NCBI RefSeq assembly: GCF_035918235.1
Contig: NZ_CP109485.1
Span: 9,393,001-9,457,000, forward strand
Direction of reading: 5' to 3'
DNA length: 64,000 nt
Source of the DNA: Streptomyces sp. NBC_01445
GTDB taxonomy: Bacteria > Actinomycetota > Actinomycetes > Streptomycetales > Streptomycetaceae
Part shown: one piece after another, positions 9,767 through 18,264 of the stretch
Numbering within the stretch: the first letter of the stretch is position 1
How the letters are laid out: every line of letters begins with the position of its first letter
Notes under the pieces: generated by a model
What the model was told of the DNA's origin: nothing
What the model saw: only the letters and a program-made list of their open reading frames with translations
The model's database searches: none
Made by a program: the position numbers and the translations under genes

Positions 9767-11407
9767 GTGCGGCGCACAGGCCGCGAGGAAGGTTTCCCCA
9801 TTTCTGGAGCGGGCGAGAACCGGAATTTCTGGGGGCGGCGCGCTGCACGGCGGCGCGCACTCCTCGGCGCGCTGAGCGGACTGCTGGCCTGTTACGCGGC
9901 CCTGGCCGCCGCCGAACTGGCGGCGGCCGTCACCCGTCCCCAGGCGAGCCCTGTGGTGGCGGTGGGAGGCGCGGCGATCGACCGCACGCCGACCCCTGTC
10001 AAGGACTGGGCGATCCGGAATTTCGGCACGAGTGACAAGCTCGTTCTGCAGCTCGGCATCGTCGCCGTGCTGGCCCTCCTCGCGGTGGTCCTGGGCCTCG
10101 TCGCCACCCGCCACCGCCGCGCCGGATCGGCCGGCGTCCTGATCTTCGGCGTGATCGGCGCACTCGCGGCCACCACTCGCCCCGACTCCACGAGCATGGC
10201 CGACGCCGTGCCGTCCGTCGTCGGCGCACTGGTGGGTGCCTGGCTCCTGTACGCGCTCACCGGCCGGGCGCGGACCACGCTGACCGAGGAGCCACCCGAG
10301 GGCAGCACCGAACCCGGATGGGACCGGCGAGGGTTCATCACACTCGCGACGACCGCCGCCGTCGTCTCCACCGCCGCCGGACTGCTGTCCCGGGCCTCGC
10401 GCGGCACGCAGGACGAGAACGCCGTGGGCTCACGCAACGGCGTCAAGCTGCCCGTTCCGGCGTCACCGGGCAAACCCACGCCGGCGGGCGCCCAGTTGGC
10501 GATCCCCGGCATCGGCGCGTTCACCACACCGAACAAGGACTTCTACCGGGTCGACACCGCGCTGGTGGTCCCCATGGTGGACGCCATGAAATGGCGGCTG
10601 CGGATCCACGGCAAGGGTGTCACCCGTCCCGTCACCCTGACCTTCGACGACCTGCTGCGAAGGCCGCTCATCGAGCGCGCCATCACCCTCACCTGCGTAT
10701 CGAACGAGGTCGGCGGCGCCCTGATCGGCAACGCCCGCTGGATCGGCGCACGCCTCGCCGACGTGCTCGCCGAGAACGGAGTCAGGCCCCCGTCGAAGGG
10801 CGGCCCCGCGGACCAGCTGGTCGCCCGCTCCGTCGACGGCATGACGATCGGCAGTCCGGTCGAGGACATCATGGACGGGCGCGACGCGATGCTGGCTCTG
10901 GGGATGAACGGTCAGCCCCTGCCGTTCGCCCACGGCTTCCCCGTGCGCATGCTCGTCCCGGGTCTGTACGGCTACGTGTCGGCCTGCAAGTGGATCGAGG
11001 ACATCGAGCTCACCACCTTCGCCGACTACGACGCGTACTGGGTGAAGCGGAGCTGGGCCCAGCAGGCGCCCATCAAGACGGAGTCCCGCATCGACACCCC
11101 CAAGCCCTTCGTGAACCGCAAGGCCGGCACGGTCATGGTCGCCGGGGTGGCCTGGGCGCAGCGTCGCGGGATCGAAAAGGTCGAGGTCCGCGTCGACGAC
11201 GGGCCGTGGGAGCGGGCCACGCTCGCGGCGGAGGACACCCGCGACACCTGGCGCCAGTGGTCCTATCCCTGGCAGGCGACCTCGGGAGGGCATCGCCTGA
11301 CGGTCCGCGCGACCGATGGCACGGGCCGGACACAGACGGCGCAGCGCGCCGACCCCGTACCGGACGGGGCAAGCGGATACCACTCGATTCAGGTGGAGAT
11401 CGGCTGA
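9767..11407 (+). CDS. Membrane-anchored sulfite oxidase-like molybdopterin enzyme
   Basis: 546 residues. The N-terminal third has about four membrane helices (LLGALSGLLACYAALAAAEL onward). A Tat-like stretch DRRGFITLATTAAVV follows. The rest is an oxidoreductase molybdopterin domain with the conserved molybdenum-ligating cysteine in TLTCVSNEVGG (C310), then a Mo-co dimerisation domain. Such proteins place the Mo cofactor domain outside the membrane; the electron partner and substrate are not known for the Streptomyces versions. The start is uncertain: GTG at 9767 is the longest reasonable one and its ribosome site is poor. It stands alone between the glucosidase and GH55 genes and shows no clear functional link to them. 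Confidence 0.85.
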   Translation: MRRTGREEGFPISGAGENRNFWGRRAARRRALLGALSGLLACYAALAAAELAAAVTRPQASPVVAVGGAAIDRTPTPVKDWAIRNFGTSDKLVLQLGIVAVLALLAVVLGLVATRHRRAGSAGVLIFGVIGALAATTRPDSTSMADAVPSVVGALVGAWLLYALTGRARTTLTEEPPEGSTEPGWDRRGFITLATTAAVVSTAAGLLSRASRGTQDENAVGSRNGVKLPVPASPGKPTPAGAQLAIPGIGAFTTPNKDFYRVDTALVVPMVDAMKWRLRIHGKGVTRPVTLTFDDLLRRPLIERAITLTCVSNEVGGALIGNARWIGARLADVLAENGVRPPSKGGPADQLVARSVDGMTIGSPVEDIMDGRDAMLALGMNGQPLPFAHGFPVRMLVPGLYGYVSACKWIEDIELTTFADYDAYWVKRSWAQQAPIKTESRIDTPKPFVNRKAGTVMVAGVAWAQRRGIEKVEVRVDDGPWERATLAAEDTRDTWRQWSYPWQATSGGHRLTVRATDGTGRTQTAQRADPVPDGASGYHSIQVEIG

Positions 11408-11411
11408 CGGC

Positions 11412-11449
11412 GGTGAAGGGCGACGGGCCGTGGTCCGTCGCCCTTCGCC
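11412..11449. terminator. Bidirectional terminator
   Basis: A 15-bp stem with one G-T wobble (left arm GGTGAAGGGCGACGG at 11412-11426, right arm at 11435-11449) and an 8-nt loop sits between the convergent sulfite-oxidase-like and GH55 genes, directly after the first stop codon. Confidence 0.75.
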
Positions 11450-11462
11450 GGTGGGGTCAGAG

Positions 11463-13277
11463 TCAGGGGTACGAGACCACGGTCGAGGGCACCGTGGACG
11501 TGCCGGACGTGGCGGCGCCGATGTCGTTGATGACGTGCTCGTACTGGCCCTGGCCACCCAGGGACACGACGAGCAGGTCGTGGAACTTCACCCCCGACGT
11601 GTTGGGCGCCGCGAAGCCGTGGTCCTGGCGGATGGTGTTGTCCGACGTGTAGTTGCAGTAGCTCCCCAGGCCCCAACCCTCGTGCGTGGTCACGGAGTCG
11701 GCGACCTTGTACGCGGCGAAGCCCTTGACGTTGCCGTCCTGGACGGCGGCCTGGTTCGGGGCGTCGTACGCCTTCTCGTTCTGGAAGAAGATCGTGCGGC
11801 CGCGCTGGCCGGCCCAGTACACGTCGTACTTGTTGAAGTGCTCGACGAACAGGCCGGTGGCCAGCACGTCGTCGCCGTTGACGCGCACGCCGTAGTCGGC
11901 GCGGTTGGTCTCCCAGCCGACGCCGTCACCGTGGTCGGCGCGCCAGACCCACGTGTGGTCGATGATCGTGTGCCGGCTGTTGACCACGATGCTGGTGGTG
12001 GCCTTGCCGGGACCCGCGCCGCCGATCCGTACGAAGACGTCCTGGACGGTGATGGGGTTGGCGGAGTGGTCGGTGGACGCTCCGGAAGGCCCGACTTCCA
12101 GCAGAGTCTGCGAGTTGACCGCGCCCGCGTCGATCAGGAATCCGGCCAGGCGCACACCGTCGACGTCGGCGGCCTTCACCGCGGTGACACCGTTGTCCGG
12201 GATGAGGGTGGCGTACCCGAGTCCGAGCACGACGGCGTTCGCGCGGTTCACCTCTATGGCCGCGTCGAGGTGGTAGATGCCTGGTGTGAGAAGGAGGTTG
12301 AGGCCCTGGTCGAGCGCCGCGTTGAGGGTGGCGGCGGTGACGCCCGGCTTCGCCACGTAGAACTGGGTGAGTGCGAGAGAGGTGCCGCGGGGCGTGCCGC
12401 TGCCCCAGGTGGTGCCGCGCGCGTCGGTGCGCTTCTCGGGCAGGAAGACCTTGTAGTCGGCGCCGTCGAGGTACAGGAAGGGCTTCTCGCGGGAGACCGG
12501 GGTCGTGTTGAGCGTGGTGTAGGGCGGGTCCGGGAAGCTCTGCGCGGGGGCGCCCTCGACGCCGGAGAACACCATGTTCCAGACGGCGTTGGTCCAGCCG
12601 CCGACGGAACTGTCGCGGGTGTACCACTGCTGCTGCGAGTACGGCCCGACGGTGCCGTCGATGCGGCTGTCGGCGATGTAGCCGCCGCTGGCCCAGCCGT
12701 AGCCGTCGGGGGCGAGATTGAGGCCGCCCCTCACGTGCATGCGGCGGAACGGCGCGGCCTGTGCGACGGCCCAGCGATTGGTGCCGTTGATGGGGGTGAG
12801 GGCGAGGTTCTCGGCGGAGCGCCAGAAATTCTGGGTGGCGTTGCCGTTGAACCAGCCGGCGTCGACCGTCACATCGCCGTTGATCGAGGTGTCGTCGGGG
12901 GACAGGCCGAGTCCGGCGATCGAGGTGTAGAAGCCGAGCTGGGCGTTGAGGCCGTTGTACGTACCGGGCTTGAACAGGAACGCGTAGCGGCCGGAGCCGA
13001 ACTGTGCGGACTCCTGCTGTTTGAAGATCTCGTCCAGCTTGGCCTGGATGCCGGGCGTGGAAGGGTCGAACACGATCACGTTGGGGCCCAGGTCGCCGCC
13101 GCCGGGCAGGGGGTCGGCGGCAGGCTTCGCGGAGGCGGGCGACCCGACTGCGAGGAGGCCGGGAATGGTGGCCGCGGTCGCCGCCATGACGCCGAGAACG
13201 GTCCGGCGCGAGGGGGAGACGGAACCGGCGGCGGGCGAAGTGGACGTCGTTGAGGGGTCCGTGGGGGGCGTGAGCAT
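11463..13277 (-). CDS. Secreted GH55 exo-beta-1,3-glucanase (laminarinase)
   Basis: 604 residues. The N-terminus has a twin-arginine signal (SRRTVLGVMAATAATIPGLL, cleaved near SPASA), so it is exported folded. The mature protein starts with a variable linker, then NVIVFDPSTPGIQAKLDEIF and two pectate-lyase-like beta-helix halves. From memory it closely resembles SacteLam55A, a structurally characterised GH55 exo-beta-1,3-glucanase of a Streptomyces from a wood-feeding insect, including GSGRYAFLFKPGTYN and HTWVWRADHGDGVGWETNRA. Genes like this are often mislabelled adenylyl cyclase or coagulation-factor domain protein. A promoter and an operator-like palindrome lie just upstream. Expected role: release of glucose from beta-1,3-glucan such as laminarin or fungal wall glucan. 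Confidence 0.9.
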   Translation of the reverse strand: MLTPPTDPSTTSTSPAAGSVSPSRRTVLGVMAATAATIPGLLAVGSPASAKPAADPLPGGGDLGPNVIVFDPSTPGIQAKLDEIFKQQESAQFGSGRYAFLFKPGTYNGLNAQLGFYTSIAGLGLSPDDTSINGDVTVDAGWFNGNATQNFWRSAENLALTPINGTNRWAVAQAAPFRRMHVRGGLNLAPDGYGWASGGYIADSRIDGTVGPYSQQQWYTRDSSVGGWTNAVWNMVFSGVEGAPAQSFPDPPYTTLNTTPVSREKPFLYLDGADYKVFLPEKRTDARGTTWGSGTPRGTSLALTQFYVAKPGVTAATLNAALDQGLNLLLTPGIYHLDAAIEVNRANAVVLGLGYATLIPDNGVTAVKAADVDGVRLAGFLIDAGAVNSQTLLEVGPSGASTDHSANPITVQDVFVRIGGAGPGKATTSIVVNSRHTIIDHTWVWRADHGDGVGWETNRADYGVRVNGDDVLATGLFVEHFNKYDVYWAGQRGRTIFFQNEKAYDAPNQAAVQDGNVKGFAAYKVADSVTTHEGWGLGSYCNYTSDNTIRQDHGFAAPNTSGVKFHDLLVVSLGGQGQYEHVINDIGAATSGTSTVPSTVVSYP

Positions 13278-13321
13278 AGGGGCGACTCTCCTGGTTCAGA
13301 AATTGAACGAATGAGGGGGGT

Positions 13322-13333
13322 GGGAGCGCTCTC
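13322..13333 (-). promoter_or_regulatory. LacI-type operator upstream of GH55
   Basis: TGGGAGCGCTCTCT (13321-13334) has the AGCGCT core and matches the GAGAGCGCTCTC motif of the two neighbouring sites with one mismatch. Its left half equals the CebR-box half-site TGGGAGCGCT. It lies about 45 bp before the GH55 start and just downstream of the candidate -10, a position suited to repression. Confidence 0.7.
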
Positions 13334-13343
13334 TTGCGGTCGA

Positions 13344-13372
13344 ATGCTTCATCTGTGTGAACGTTGCGTCAA
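13344..13372 (-). promoter_or_regulatory. Candidate promoter of the GH55 gene
   Basis: On the minus strand, TTGACG (13367-13372) is followed after 17 bp by AAGCAT (13344-13349). The expected start of transcription falls just before the operator-like palindrome at 13322-13333. Confidence 0.45.
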
Positions 13373-13481
13373 GACTTAAATCCAGAATCGTTGAAATTAG
13401 TGGCGGGCCTGCGTCAGTTGGGGCTGGAGCCGCGACGCCTCGGCGCCCTTGGTGGCCCAACACCCCCTGAAAGAAGAGACG

Positions 13482-13523
13482 TTGACGGTCTCTTGACAGT
13501 CTCGCGCCACTGCCGCAACACTC
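13482..13523 (+). promoter_or_regulatory. Candidate promoter(s) of the DUF1996 gene
   Basis: Two -35-like elements, TTGACG (13482-13487) and TTGACA (13493-13498), occur in tandem upstream of the perfect palindrome at 13531. No good -10 is seen; AACACT (13518-13523) is the best at 19 bp from TTGACA. The palindrome lies immediately downstream. Confidence 0.35.
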
Positions 13524-13530
13524 CGACTCG

Positions 13531-13544
13531 GAGAGCGCTCTCCC
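13531..13544 (+). promoter_or_regulatory. LacI-type operator upstream of DUF1996
   Basis: GGAGAGCGCTCTCC is a perfect 14-bp palindrome in the 376-bp divergent region between the GH55 and DUF1996 genes. It shares the GAGAGCGCTCTC core with the sites before GH55 and before the lacI gene at 16673. Confidence 0.75.
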
Positions 13545-13653
13545 AGCGCCCCGCTCCATGAGGGCGCTCCGCTCTGCGGGTGGCCGTGTGACGCAGCACC
13601 TGCGCCGGCCGCCCACCCCCCACCCATCCATGCCGATGTGGCAGGAGGTCTCC

Positions 13654-14745
13654 ATGGCACGGAGATCGAAGATCGTTTCAGGGTTACTGATGACCGGCGC
13701 GCTGATGGTGACGTCGCTGGGTGTGGGCGGCATGGCGATGAACGCCAACGCCGCCCAGGAGACGCCGAGTTCAGCGTCATCGTCCACGGCGCACGCGGGC
13801 CATGTGATGGCGGCGTCCACCGTCGCCTCGGCGGAGGACCCGGACGGCGACGGATACATCCCCGCCGATCCACCGGTGACGGGCGTGGAACCCTCCACGA
13901 AGGAGCCGCCGCACCGCTACTTCCACGAGTTCCAGGCCCACTGCACGGTGACCCACACCCGGCCGGACGACCCCATCGTCTATCCGGGGCAGCCCGGCAA
14001 GTCCCACGACCACACCTTCATGGGCAACACGACGACCGACGCCAACAGCACCACGGCCTCCCTCGACGCGGGGTCCACCACGTGTCTGGCCCCCGGCGAC
14101 AAGTCCGGGTACTGGATGCCCACGATGTTCGACGGGGACAAGTCCGTGCTCCCGGTCGGCGAGCAGACCATCTACTACAAGGCCGGAGTCACCGACTACA
14201 CGAGCGTCCGACCCTTCCCGAAGGGACTGCGGTTCGTGGTCGGCGGCCCCATGCAGACCGCCCAGGAGTTCCGCGACCACCGCGGCTTCGTCGAGGGATG
14301 GGAGTGCGGCACCAGCTACTTCAACGTGGACTTCCCCAAGGACTGCCCCACCACCGCGGACACCCAGCTCAACATCCGCTTCCAGGCGCCGAGTTGCTGG
14401 GACGGCAAGTATCTCGACACACCGGACCACAAGAGCCACATGGCCTACCCGGTCGTCGTCCCCGGCACCAACAACAACGCCTGCCCGGCCGACCACCCCG
14501 TCGCCCTGCCGATGATCGAGTTCAAGATGGCCTTCCCGGTCAACGGTGACCTCTCGCAGCTCAGACTCGCCAGCGGCCCGAGCTACTCCTTCCACTACGA
14601 CTTCTTCAACGTGTGGGACGCCCCGACGCTGAAGGCGCTGGTGGACCACTGCGTCGTCGGCGGACTCCAGTGCGATCCCCGCGGCTACGACCAGAGCCAC
14701 CCCGAGGCCGGGGCCGCCCTCGACGAGAACTACGAACTGCCCTGA
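13654..14745 (+). CDS. Secreted DUF1996 protein
   Basis: 363 residues with a signal peptide (MARRSKIVSGLLMTGALMV..., cleaved near ANAAQE) and a Ser/Ala-rich linker. The domain is DUF1996: FHEFQAHCTVTHTRPDDPIV, PGKSHDHTFMGNT, PTMFDG and SHMAYPVV are its usual conserved blocks. DUF1996 proteins are common in fungi and some actinomycetes; the conserved His/Asp residues suggest an enzyme or metal site, but I know of no proven activity. The ATG at 13654 has AGGAGG 5 nt upstream. Codon 11 is TTA (13684-13686), so translation may need the bldA tRNA. A LacI-type palindrome lies upstream and a hairpin downstream. Its place between two glucan hydrolases suggests a role in polysaccharide attack. Confidence 0.85.
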   Translation: MARRSKIVSGLLMTGALMVTSLGVGGMAMNANAAQETPSSASSSTAHAGHVMAASTVASAEDPDGDGYIPADPPVTGVEPSTKEPPHRYFHEFQAHCTVTHTRPDDPIVYPGQPGKSHDHTFMGNTTTDANSTTASLDAGSTTCLAPGDKSGYWMPTMFDGDKSVLPVGEQTIYYKAGVTDYTSVRPFPKGLRFVVGGPMQTAQEFRDHRGFVEGWECGTSYFNVDFPKDCPTTADTQLNIRFQAPSCWDGKYLDTPDHKSHMAYPVVVPGTNNNACPADHPVALPMIEFKMAFPVNGDLSQLRLASGPSYSFHYDFFNVWDAPTLKALVDHCVVGGLQCDPRGYDQSHPEAGAALDENYELP

Positions 14746-14755
14746 CCCAGGCGCT

Positions 14756-14797
14756 CCCCGGGCCGGGCCGACCGCTGCCGGCCGCCCCGGCCCGGGG
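14756..14797 (+). terminator. Hairpin downstream of DUF1996
   Basis: A 12-bp perfect inverted repeat (CCCCGGGCCGGG at 14756-14767, complement at 14786-14797) with an 18-nt GC-rich loop follows the DUF1996 stop. It may end most DUF1996 transcripts or allow partial read-through into the GH-A gene, which has no operator-like palindrome of its own. Confidence 0.55.
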
Positions 14798-14852
14798 AAC
14801 CGTACACACGCGTCGCACCCCCTTCACCCCCACATCCAGGGAGAGAACGACC

Positions 14853-16601
14853 ATGCAGAGATCCCGTACATCCCGCCGTCGTCTTACCGCTCCCCTCACC
14901 GCGGGGCTGCTCGCCGCCGGTGCGCTGTCGCTCCCGGCCCAGCAGGCGCAGGCCGCCGGCAGCGTCGTGAAGGTCACCGGCTCGCAGGGCGACTGGCAGC
15001 TGACCGTCGACGGCTCTCCGTACCAGATCAAGGGGCTGACCTGGGGGCCGTCCGTGGCCGACGCCGACACATACATGCCGGATCTGCGGTCCATGGGCGT
15101 CAACACCATCCGCACCTGGGGGACGGACGCCTCCAGCAAGCCACTGTTCGACTCGGCGGCGGCGCACGGCATCAAGGTGATCGCGGGCTTCTGGCTCCAG
15201 CCCGGCGGTGGCCCGGGCAGCGGCGGCTGCGTCAACTACCTCACGGACACCGACTACAAGAACAAGATGCTCGACGAGTTCCCCAAGTGGGTCGACACCT
15301 ACAAGGACAACCCGGGCGTCCTCATGTGGAACGTCGGCAACGAGTCCGTGCTCGGCCTGCAGAACTGCTACAGCGGCGACGAACTGGAGAAGCAGCGCGA
15401 CGCCTACACCACCCTCGTCAACGACATCACCAAGAAGATCCACGCGGTCGACCCCGACCACCCCGTCACCTCGACCGACGCCTGGGTCGGCGCCTGGCCC
15501 TACTACAAGAAGAACGCCCCCGACCTCGATCTCTACGCGGTCAACTCCTACAACGCCGTGTGCGACGTCAAGTCGGCTTGGGAGCAAGGCGGTTACACCA
15601 AGCCGTACATCGTGACCGAGACCGGCCCCGCGGGTGAGTGGGAGGTCCCCGACGATGCCAACGGCGTCCCCGCCGAGCCGGCCGACCAGGCCAAGGCCGA
15701 CGGCTACACCAAGGCGTGGGGCTGCGTCACCGGCCACAAGGGCGTCGCCCTGGGCGCCACCATGTTCCACTACGGCACGGAGTACGACTTCGGAGGCATC
15801 TGGTTCAACCTGCTGCCCGCAGGCCAGAAGAGGCTCTCCTACTACGCCGTGAAGAAGGCCTACGGCGCCGACACGTCGCACGACAACACCCCGCCCGTCA
15901 TCTCCGGGATGAACGTCGAGGGCGACGCCGCCAAGGTGCCCGCGGGCGGGAATCTGACGCTGGCGACCGGGGCCACGGACCCCGACGGCGACCAGATCTC
16001 GTACGAGGTTCTGACCAACAGCAACTACATCGACGCGAGCAAGCAGCTCACGCCGGTGCCGTTCACCGACCTGGGCGGCGGCAGGTTCAAGGTCACCGCG
16101 CCGGACAGGCCGGGGGTCTGGAAGATCTATGTGAAGGCGACCGACGGCAAGGGCAACGTGGGCGTCGAGACCCGCTCGGTCCGCGTCGTGCCGCCGCCCG
16201 TCAACGGCACCGACATCGCCCTCGGCAAGCCCGCCACCGCGTCTTCGTACCAGCCCGGGAGCGGCGACTGCCCCTGCACCGCGGCGAACGCGTTCGACGG
16301 CAAGAACGACACGCGCTGGGCGAGCGACTGGAGCGACCCGCAGTGGCTCCAGGTCGACCTCGGCTCCCGCCAGTCCTTCAGGCACGTGCAGCTCAACTGG
16401 GAGACCTCGTACGCGAAGGCGTACACCATCCAGACCTCCGACGACGGCCAGAGCTGGCGGACCGTCCACGAGGAGACGGCGGGCAACGGCGGGATCGACG
16501 ACTTCGACGTCGACGGAACCGGCCGCTACGTCCGTGTCAACGGCACGGCGCGTGGCACCGGATACGGGTACTCGCTCTACGAGTTCGGCGTCTACAACTG
16601 A
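14853..16601 (+). CDS. Secreted clan GH-A glycoside hydrolase with discoidin (CBM32-like) domain
   Basis: 582 residues. The signal peptide ends near AQQAQAA. The catalytic part (about 40-350) is a TIM barrel of clan GH-A: YQIKGLTWGPS at the start, MGVNTIRTWG, the acid/base glutamate in MWNVGNES (E164) and the nucleophile in VTETGPAG (E256). An Ig-like segment (about 355-455, PPVISGMNV...) is followed by an F5/8-type discoidin module (NGTDIALGKPATASS to the end). The barrel looks most like the bacterial GH2/GH5-like group and distantly like GH72 beta-1,3-glucanosyltransferases, but I cannot fix the family. Start ATG 14853 has AGGGAG upstream. The neighbourhood of GH55 and a LacI gene suggests beta-1,3-glucan as target. 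Confidence 0.82.
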   Translation: MQRSRTSRRRLTAPLTAGLLAAGALSLPAQQAQAAGSVVKVTGSQGDWQLTVDGSPYQIKGLTWGPSVADADTYMPDLRSMGVNTIRTWGTDASSKPLFDSAAAHGIKVIAGFWLQPGGGPGSGGCVNYLTDTDYKNKMLDEFPKWVDTYKDNPGVLMWNVGNESVLGLQNCYSGDELEKQRDAYTTLVNDITKKIHAVDPDHPVTSTDAWVGAWPYYKKNAPDLDLYAVNSYNAVCDVKSAWEQGGYTKPYIVTETGPAGEWEVPDDANGVPAEPADQAKADGYTKAWGCVTGHKGVALGATMFHYGTEYDFGGIWFNLLPAGQKRLSYYAVKKAYGADTSHDNTPPVISGMNVEGDAAKVPAGGNLTLATGATDPDGDQISYEVLTNSNYIDASKQLTPVPFTDLGGGRFKVTAPDRPGVWKIYVKATDGKGNVGVETRSVRVVPPPVNGTDIALGKPATASSYQPGSGDCPCTAANAFDGKNDTRWASDWSDPQWLQVDLGSRQSFRHVQLNWETSYAKAYTIQTSDDGQSWRTVHEETAGNGGIDDFDVDGTGRYVRVNGTARGTGYGYSLYEFGVYN

Positions 16602-16627
16602 GCCGGCCGCACGGGACCCATGGGAGG

Positions 16628-16639
16628 GAGAGCGCTCTA
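16628..16639 (+). promoter_or_regulatory. LacI-type operator upstream of lacI gene
   Basis: GAGAGCGCTCTA matches the motif of the sites at 13322 and 13531 at 11 of 12 positions. It sits 34 bp before the regulator's start, which suggests autoregulation. Confidence 0.7.
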
Positions 16640-16672
16640 TCCCGTCCCCCGGCGGGAAGTTAGGGTGCCGAC

Positions 16673-17713
16673 ATGAACAGACAGGCGCCGACTCTTGAGG
16701 ACGTCGCACGTGAGGCGGGCGTCTCGCGCGCGACGGTCTCCCGCGTCATCAACGGCGTACGCAACGTCGACCCGGGCATCCAGGACCAGGTGCGGCAGGC
16801 GATCGACCAGACGGGATACGCGCCCAACCGGGCCGCTCGCTCCCTCGTGACCCGGCGGGCCGAGACGATCGCGCTGGTGGTCTCCGGCGCGGGGGACGAG
16901 GCCGACAGCGAGCAGAACGCCTTCGCGGCAAGGGTGTTCGCGGATCCGTTCTTCGGACGTATCGTCAGCGGAGTCGTCGGCTTCCTACGGCCGCGCTCGA
17001 TGCACCCGGTCCTGATGTTCGCCGAGTCGGACACCGCCAGGAAGCAGGTCACCGCCTATCTGCGGCAGGGCAGCGCGGACGGTGCGCTCGTGGTGTCCAC
17101 CCACGCCGAGGACCCGTTGCCGGAGCTCCTCGCTGCCGAGCGGCTGCCCGCTGTGTTCTTCGCCCGCCCGGCCCTCACGGCCCCGGTCAGCTATGTCGAT
17201 CTCGCCCATCGGGACGGCGGCCGGCTCGCTGCCGAACACCTGCTGGGGCGGGGGCGCCGCCGGGTGGCGACCGTGTCGGGGCCGCTGGACGTACCGGCGG
17301 GCCAGGAGCGGCTGGCGGGGTTTCGCGACGGGATGGAGCGCGGCGGCGTCCCCTGTGTGCCGGTCGCCGAAGGCGGCTTCACTCTCGACAGCGGGGCGGT
17401 CGCGATGGAGCGGCTTCTCGGTCAACACCCGGATGTCGATGGGGTGTTCGCGGCGAACGACCTGATGGCCCAAGGCGTCTGCCAGGTCCTGCGGGAACAG
17501 GGGAGGCGTGTGCCCGAGGACGTCGCCGTCGTCGGGTTCGACGACTCGAGCGTGGCCGTCACCTGCAAGCCGCAACTGACCACTGTTCGCCAGCCGGTGG
17601 AGGAAATGGCGAGTGCGATGGCCCGCCTCCTCCAGGAGCACATCGAGGGCACACGGACCGAACCCACGTCACTGATCTTCGAGCCCGAACTGGTGCTCAG
17701 GCAGTCGGCGTAG
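16673..17713 (+). CDS. LacI-family transcriptional repressor
   Basis: 346 residues. The N-terminal helix-turn-helix and hinge read TLEDVAREAGVSRATVSRVI with a canonical LacI hinge after it; a periplasmic-binding-protein-like sensor domain fills the rest (VVGFDDSSVAVTCKPQLTTV near the end is typical). It follows the GH-A gene in the same direction. Palindromes with the GAGAGCGCTCTC core occur before this gene, DUF1996 and GH55, so it is the obvious candidate repressor of the secreted glucan-degrading genes. The inducer is presumably an oligosaccharide released by them. The ATG at 16673 is the only start that keeps the HTH complete. Confidence 0.93.
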   Translation: MNRQAPTLEDVAREAGVSRATVSRVINGVRNVDPGIQDQVRQAIDQTGYAPNRAARSLVTRRAETIALVVSGAGDEADSEQNAFAARVFADPFFGRIVSGVVGFLRPRSMHPVLMFAESDTARKQVTAYLRQGSADGALVVSTHAEDPLPELLAAERLPAVFFARPALTAPVSYVDLAHRDGGRLAAEHLLGRGRRRVATVSGPLDVPAGQERLAGFRDGMERGGVPCVPVAEGGFTLDSGAVAMERLLGQHPDVDGVFAANDLMAQGVCQVLREQGRRVPEDVAVVGFDDSSVAVTCKPQLTTVRQPVEEMASAMARLLQEHIEGTRTEPTSLIFEPELVLRQSA

Positions 17714-17720
17714 ACCTATC

Positions 17721-17748
17721 GGGGGAGAGGGGAAGCGCCCTCTCCCCC
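17721..17748. terminator. Bidirectional terminator after lacI
   Basis: Perfect 11-bp stem (GGGGGAGAGGG at 17721-17731 with its complement at 17738-17748) and a 6-nt loop, between the lacI gene and the convergent small secreted-protein gene. Confidence 0.8.
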
Positions 17749-17759
17749 CGTACCACCGG

Positions 17760-18119
17760 TCAGTCGCGTGCCGGGGTGAGGAACACCGAGCGCAGCTTGA
17801 GGTAGTCGGTGGCCGGCCGGCCGTGCGGACGCAGCGTCCAGGAGTCCCCTTCGCAGTCGGGCCCGGTGAAGACCAGGGCCCACTCGTCCGTGTCGTTGTG
17901 CGGGGCGAACGCGGGCTCGGAGGAGCTGGGGTCCGCGACCTCGGGGAGGGTGACGCACTGGCGGCTCGGCAGGTCGTGGAGGGTGACCGACTGCGTCTGG
18001 CCGTCGAGCCCGACGATCTTGTAGGAGAAGTCGCCGGTGGCGGCCTGGGCGGAGGCCGGAAGGGCCAGCGCGAGGGCGAAGGCGGCGAGGGAAGCGGCAA
18101 CGGTGGAGCGACGGCGCAT
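17760..18119 (-). CDS. Small secreted protein of unknown function
   Basis: 119 residues with a clear signal peptide (RRRSTVAASLAAFALALALP, cleaved near SAQAA), leaving about 78 mature residues. The mature part contains two cysteines (RQCVTLPEV and GPDCEGDSW) that could form a disulfide. The spacing of aromatic and acidic residues recalls small crystallin-like/inhibitor folds, but I do not recognise a family. The ATG at 18119 was chosen because GAGG lies 6 nt upstream; longer in-frame starts at 18131/18134 lack a ribosome site. Confidence 0.7.
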   Translation of the reverse strand: MRRRSTVAASLAAFALALALPASAQAATGDFSYKIVGLDGQTQSVTLHDLPSRQCVTLPEVADPSSSEPAFAPHNDTDEWALVFTGPDCEGDSWTLRPHGRPATDYLKLRSVFLTPARD

Positions 18120-18264
18120 GGACAGCCTCATCATTCGGTGCTCGGGGACGGTCCATGGCAGCTTCACCCATGGGCCCGCCCGTCACGCCGTCGACAGAAG
18201 CCGAAAGGATTCACTGTCGCCCGTTCGGCGGAACGTGCGCTTCCGGGCGTGCGGTTCAGCACGC

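Noticed and set aside
11463..13277. Adenylyl cyclase or coagulation-factor label for the GH55 gene
   Set aside because: No cyclase motif; the beta-helix sequence matches the GH55 glucanase type throughout.
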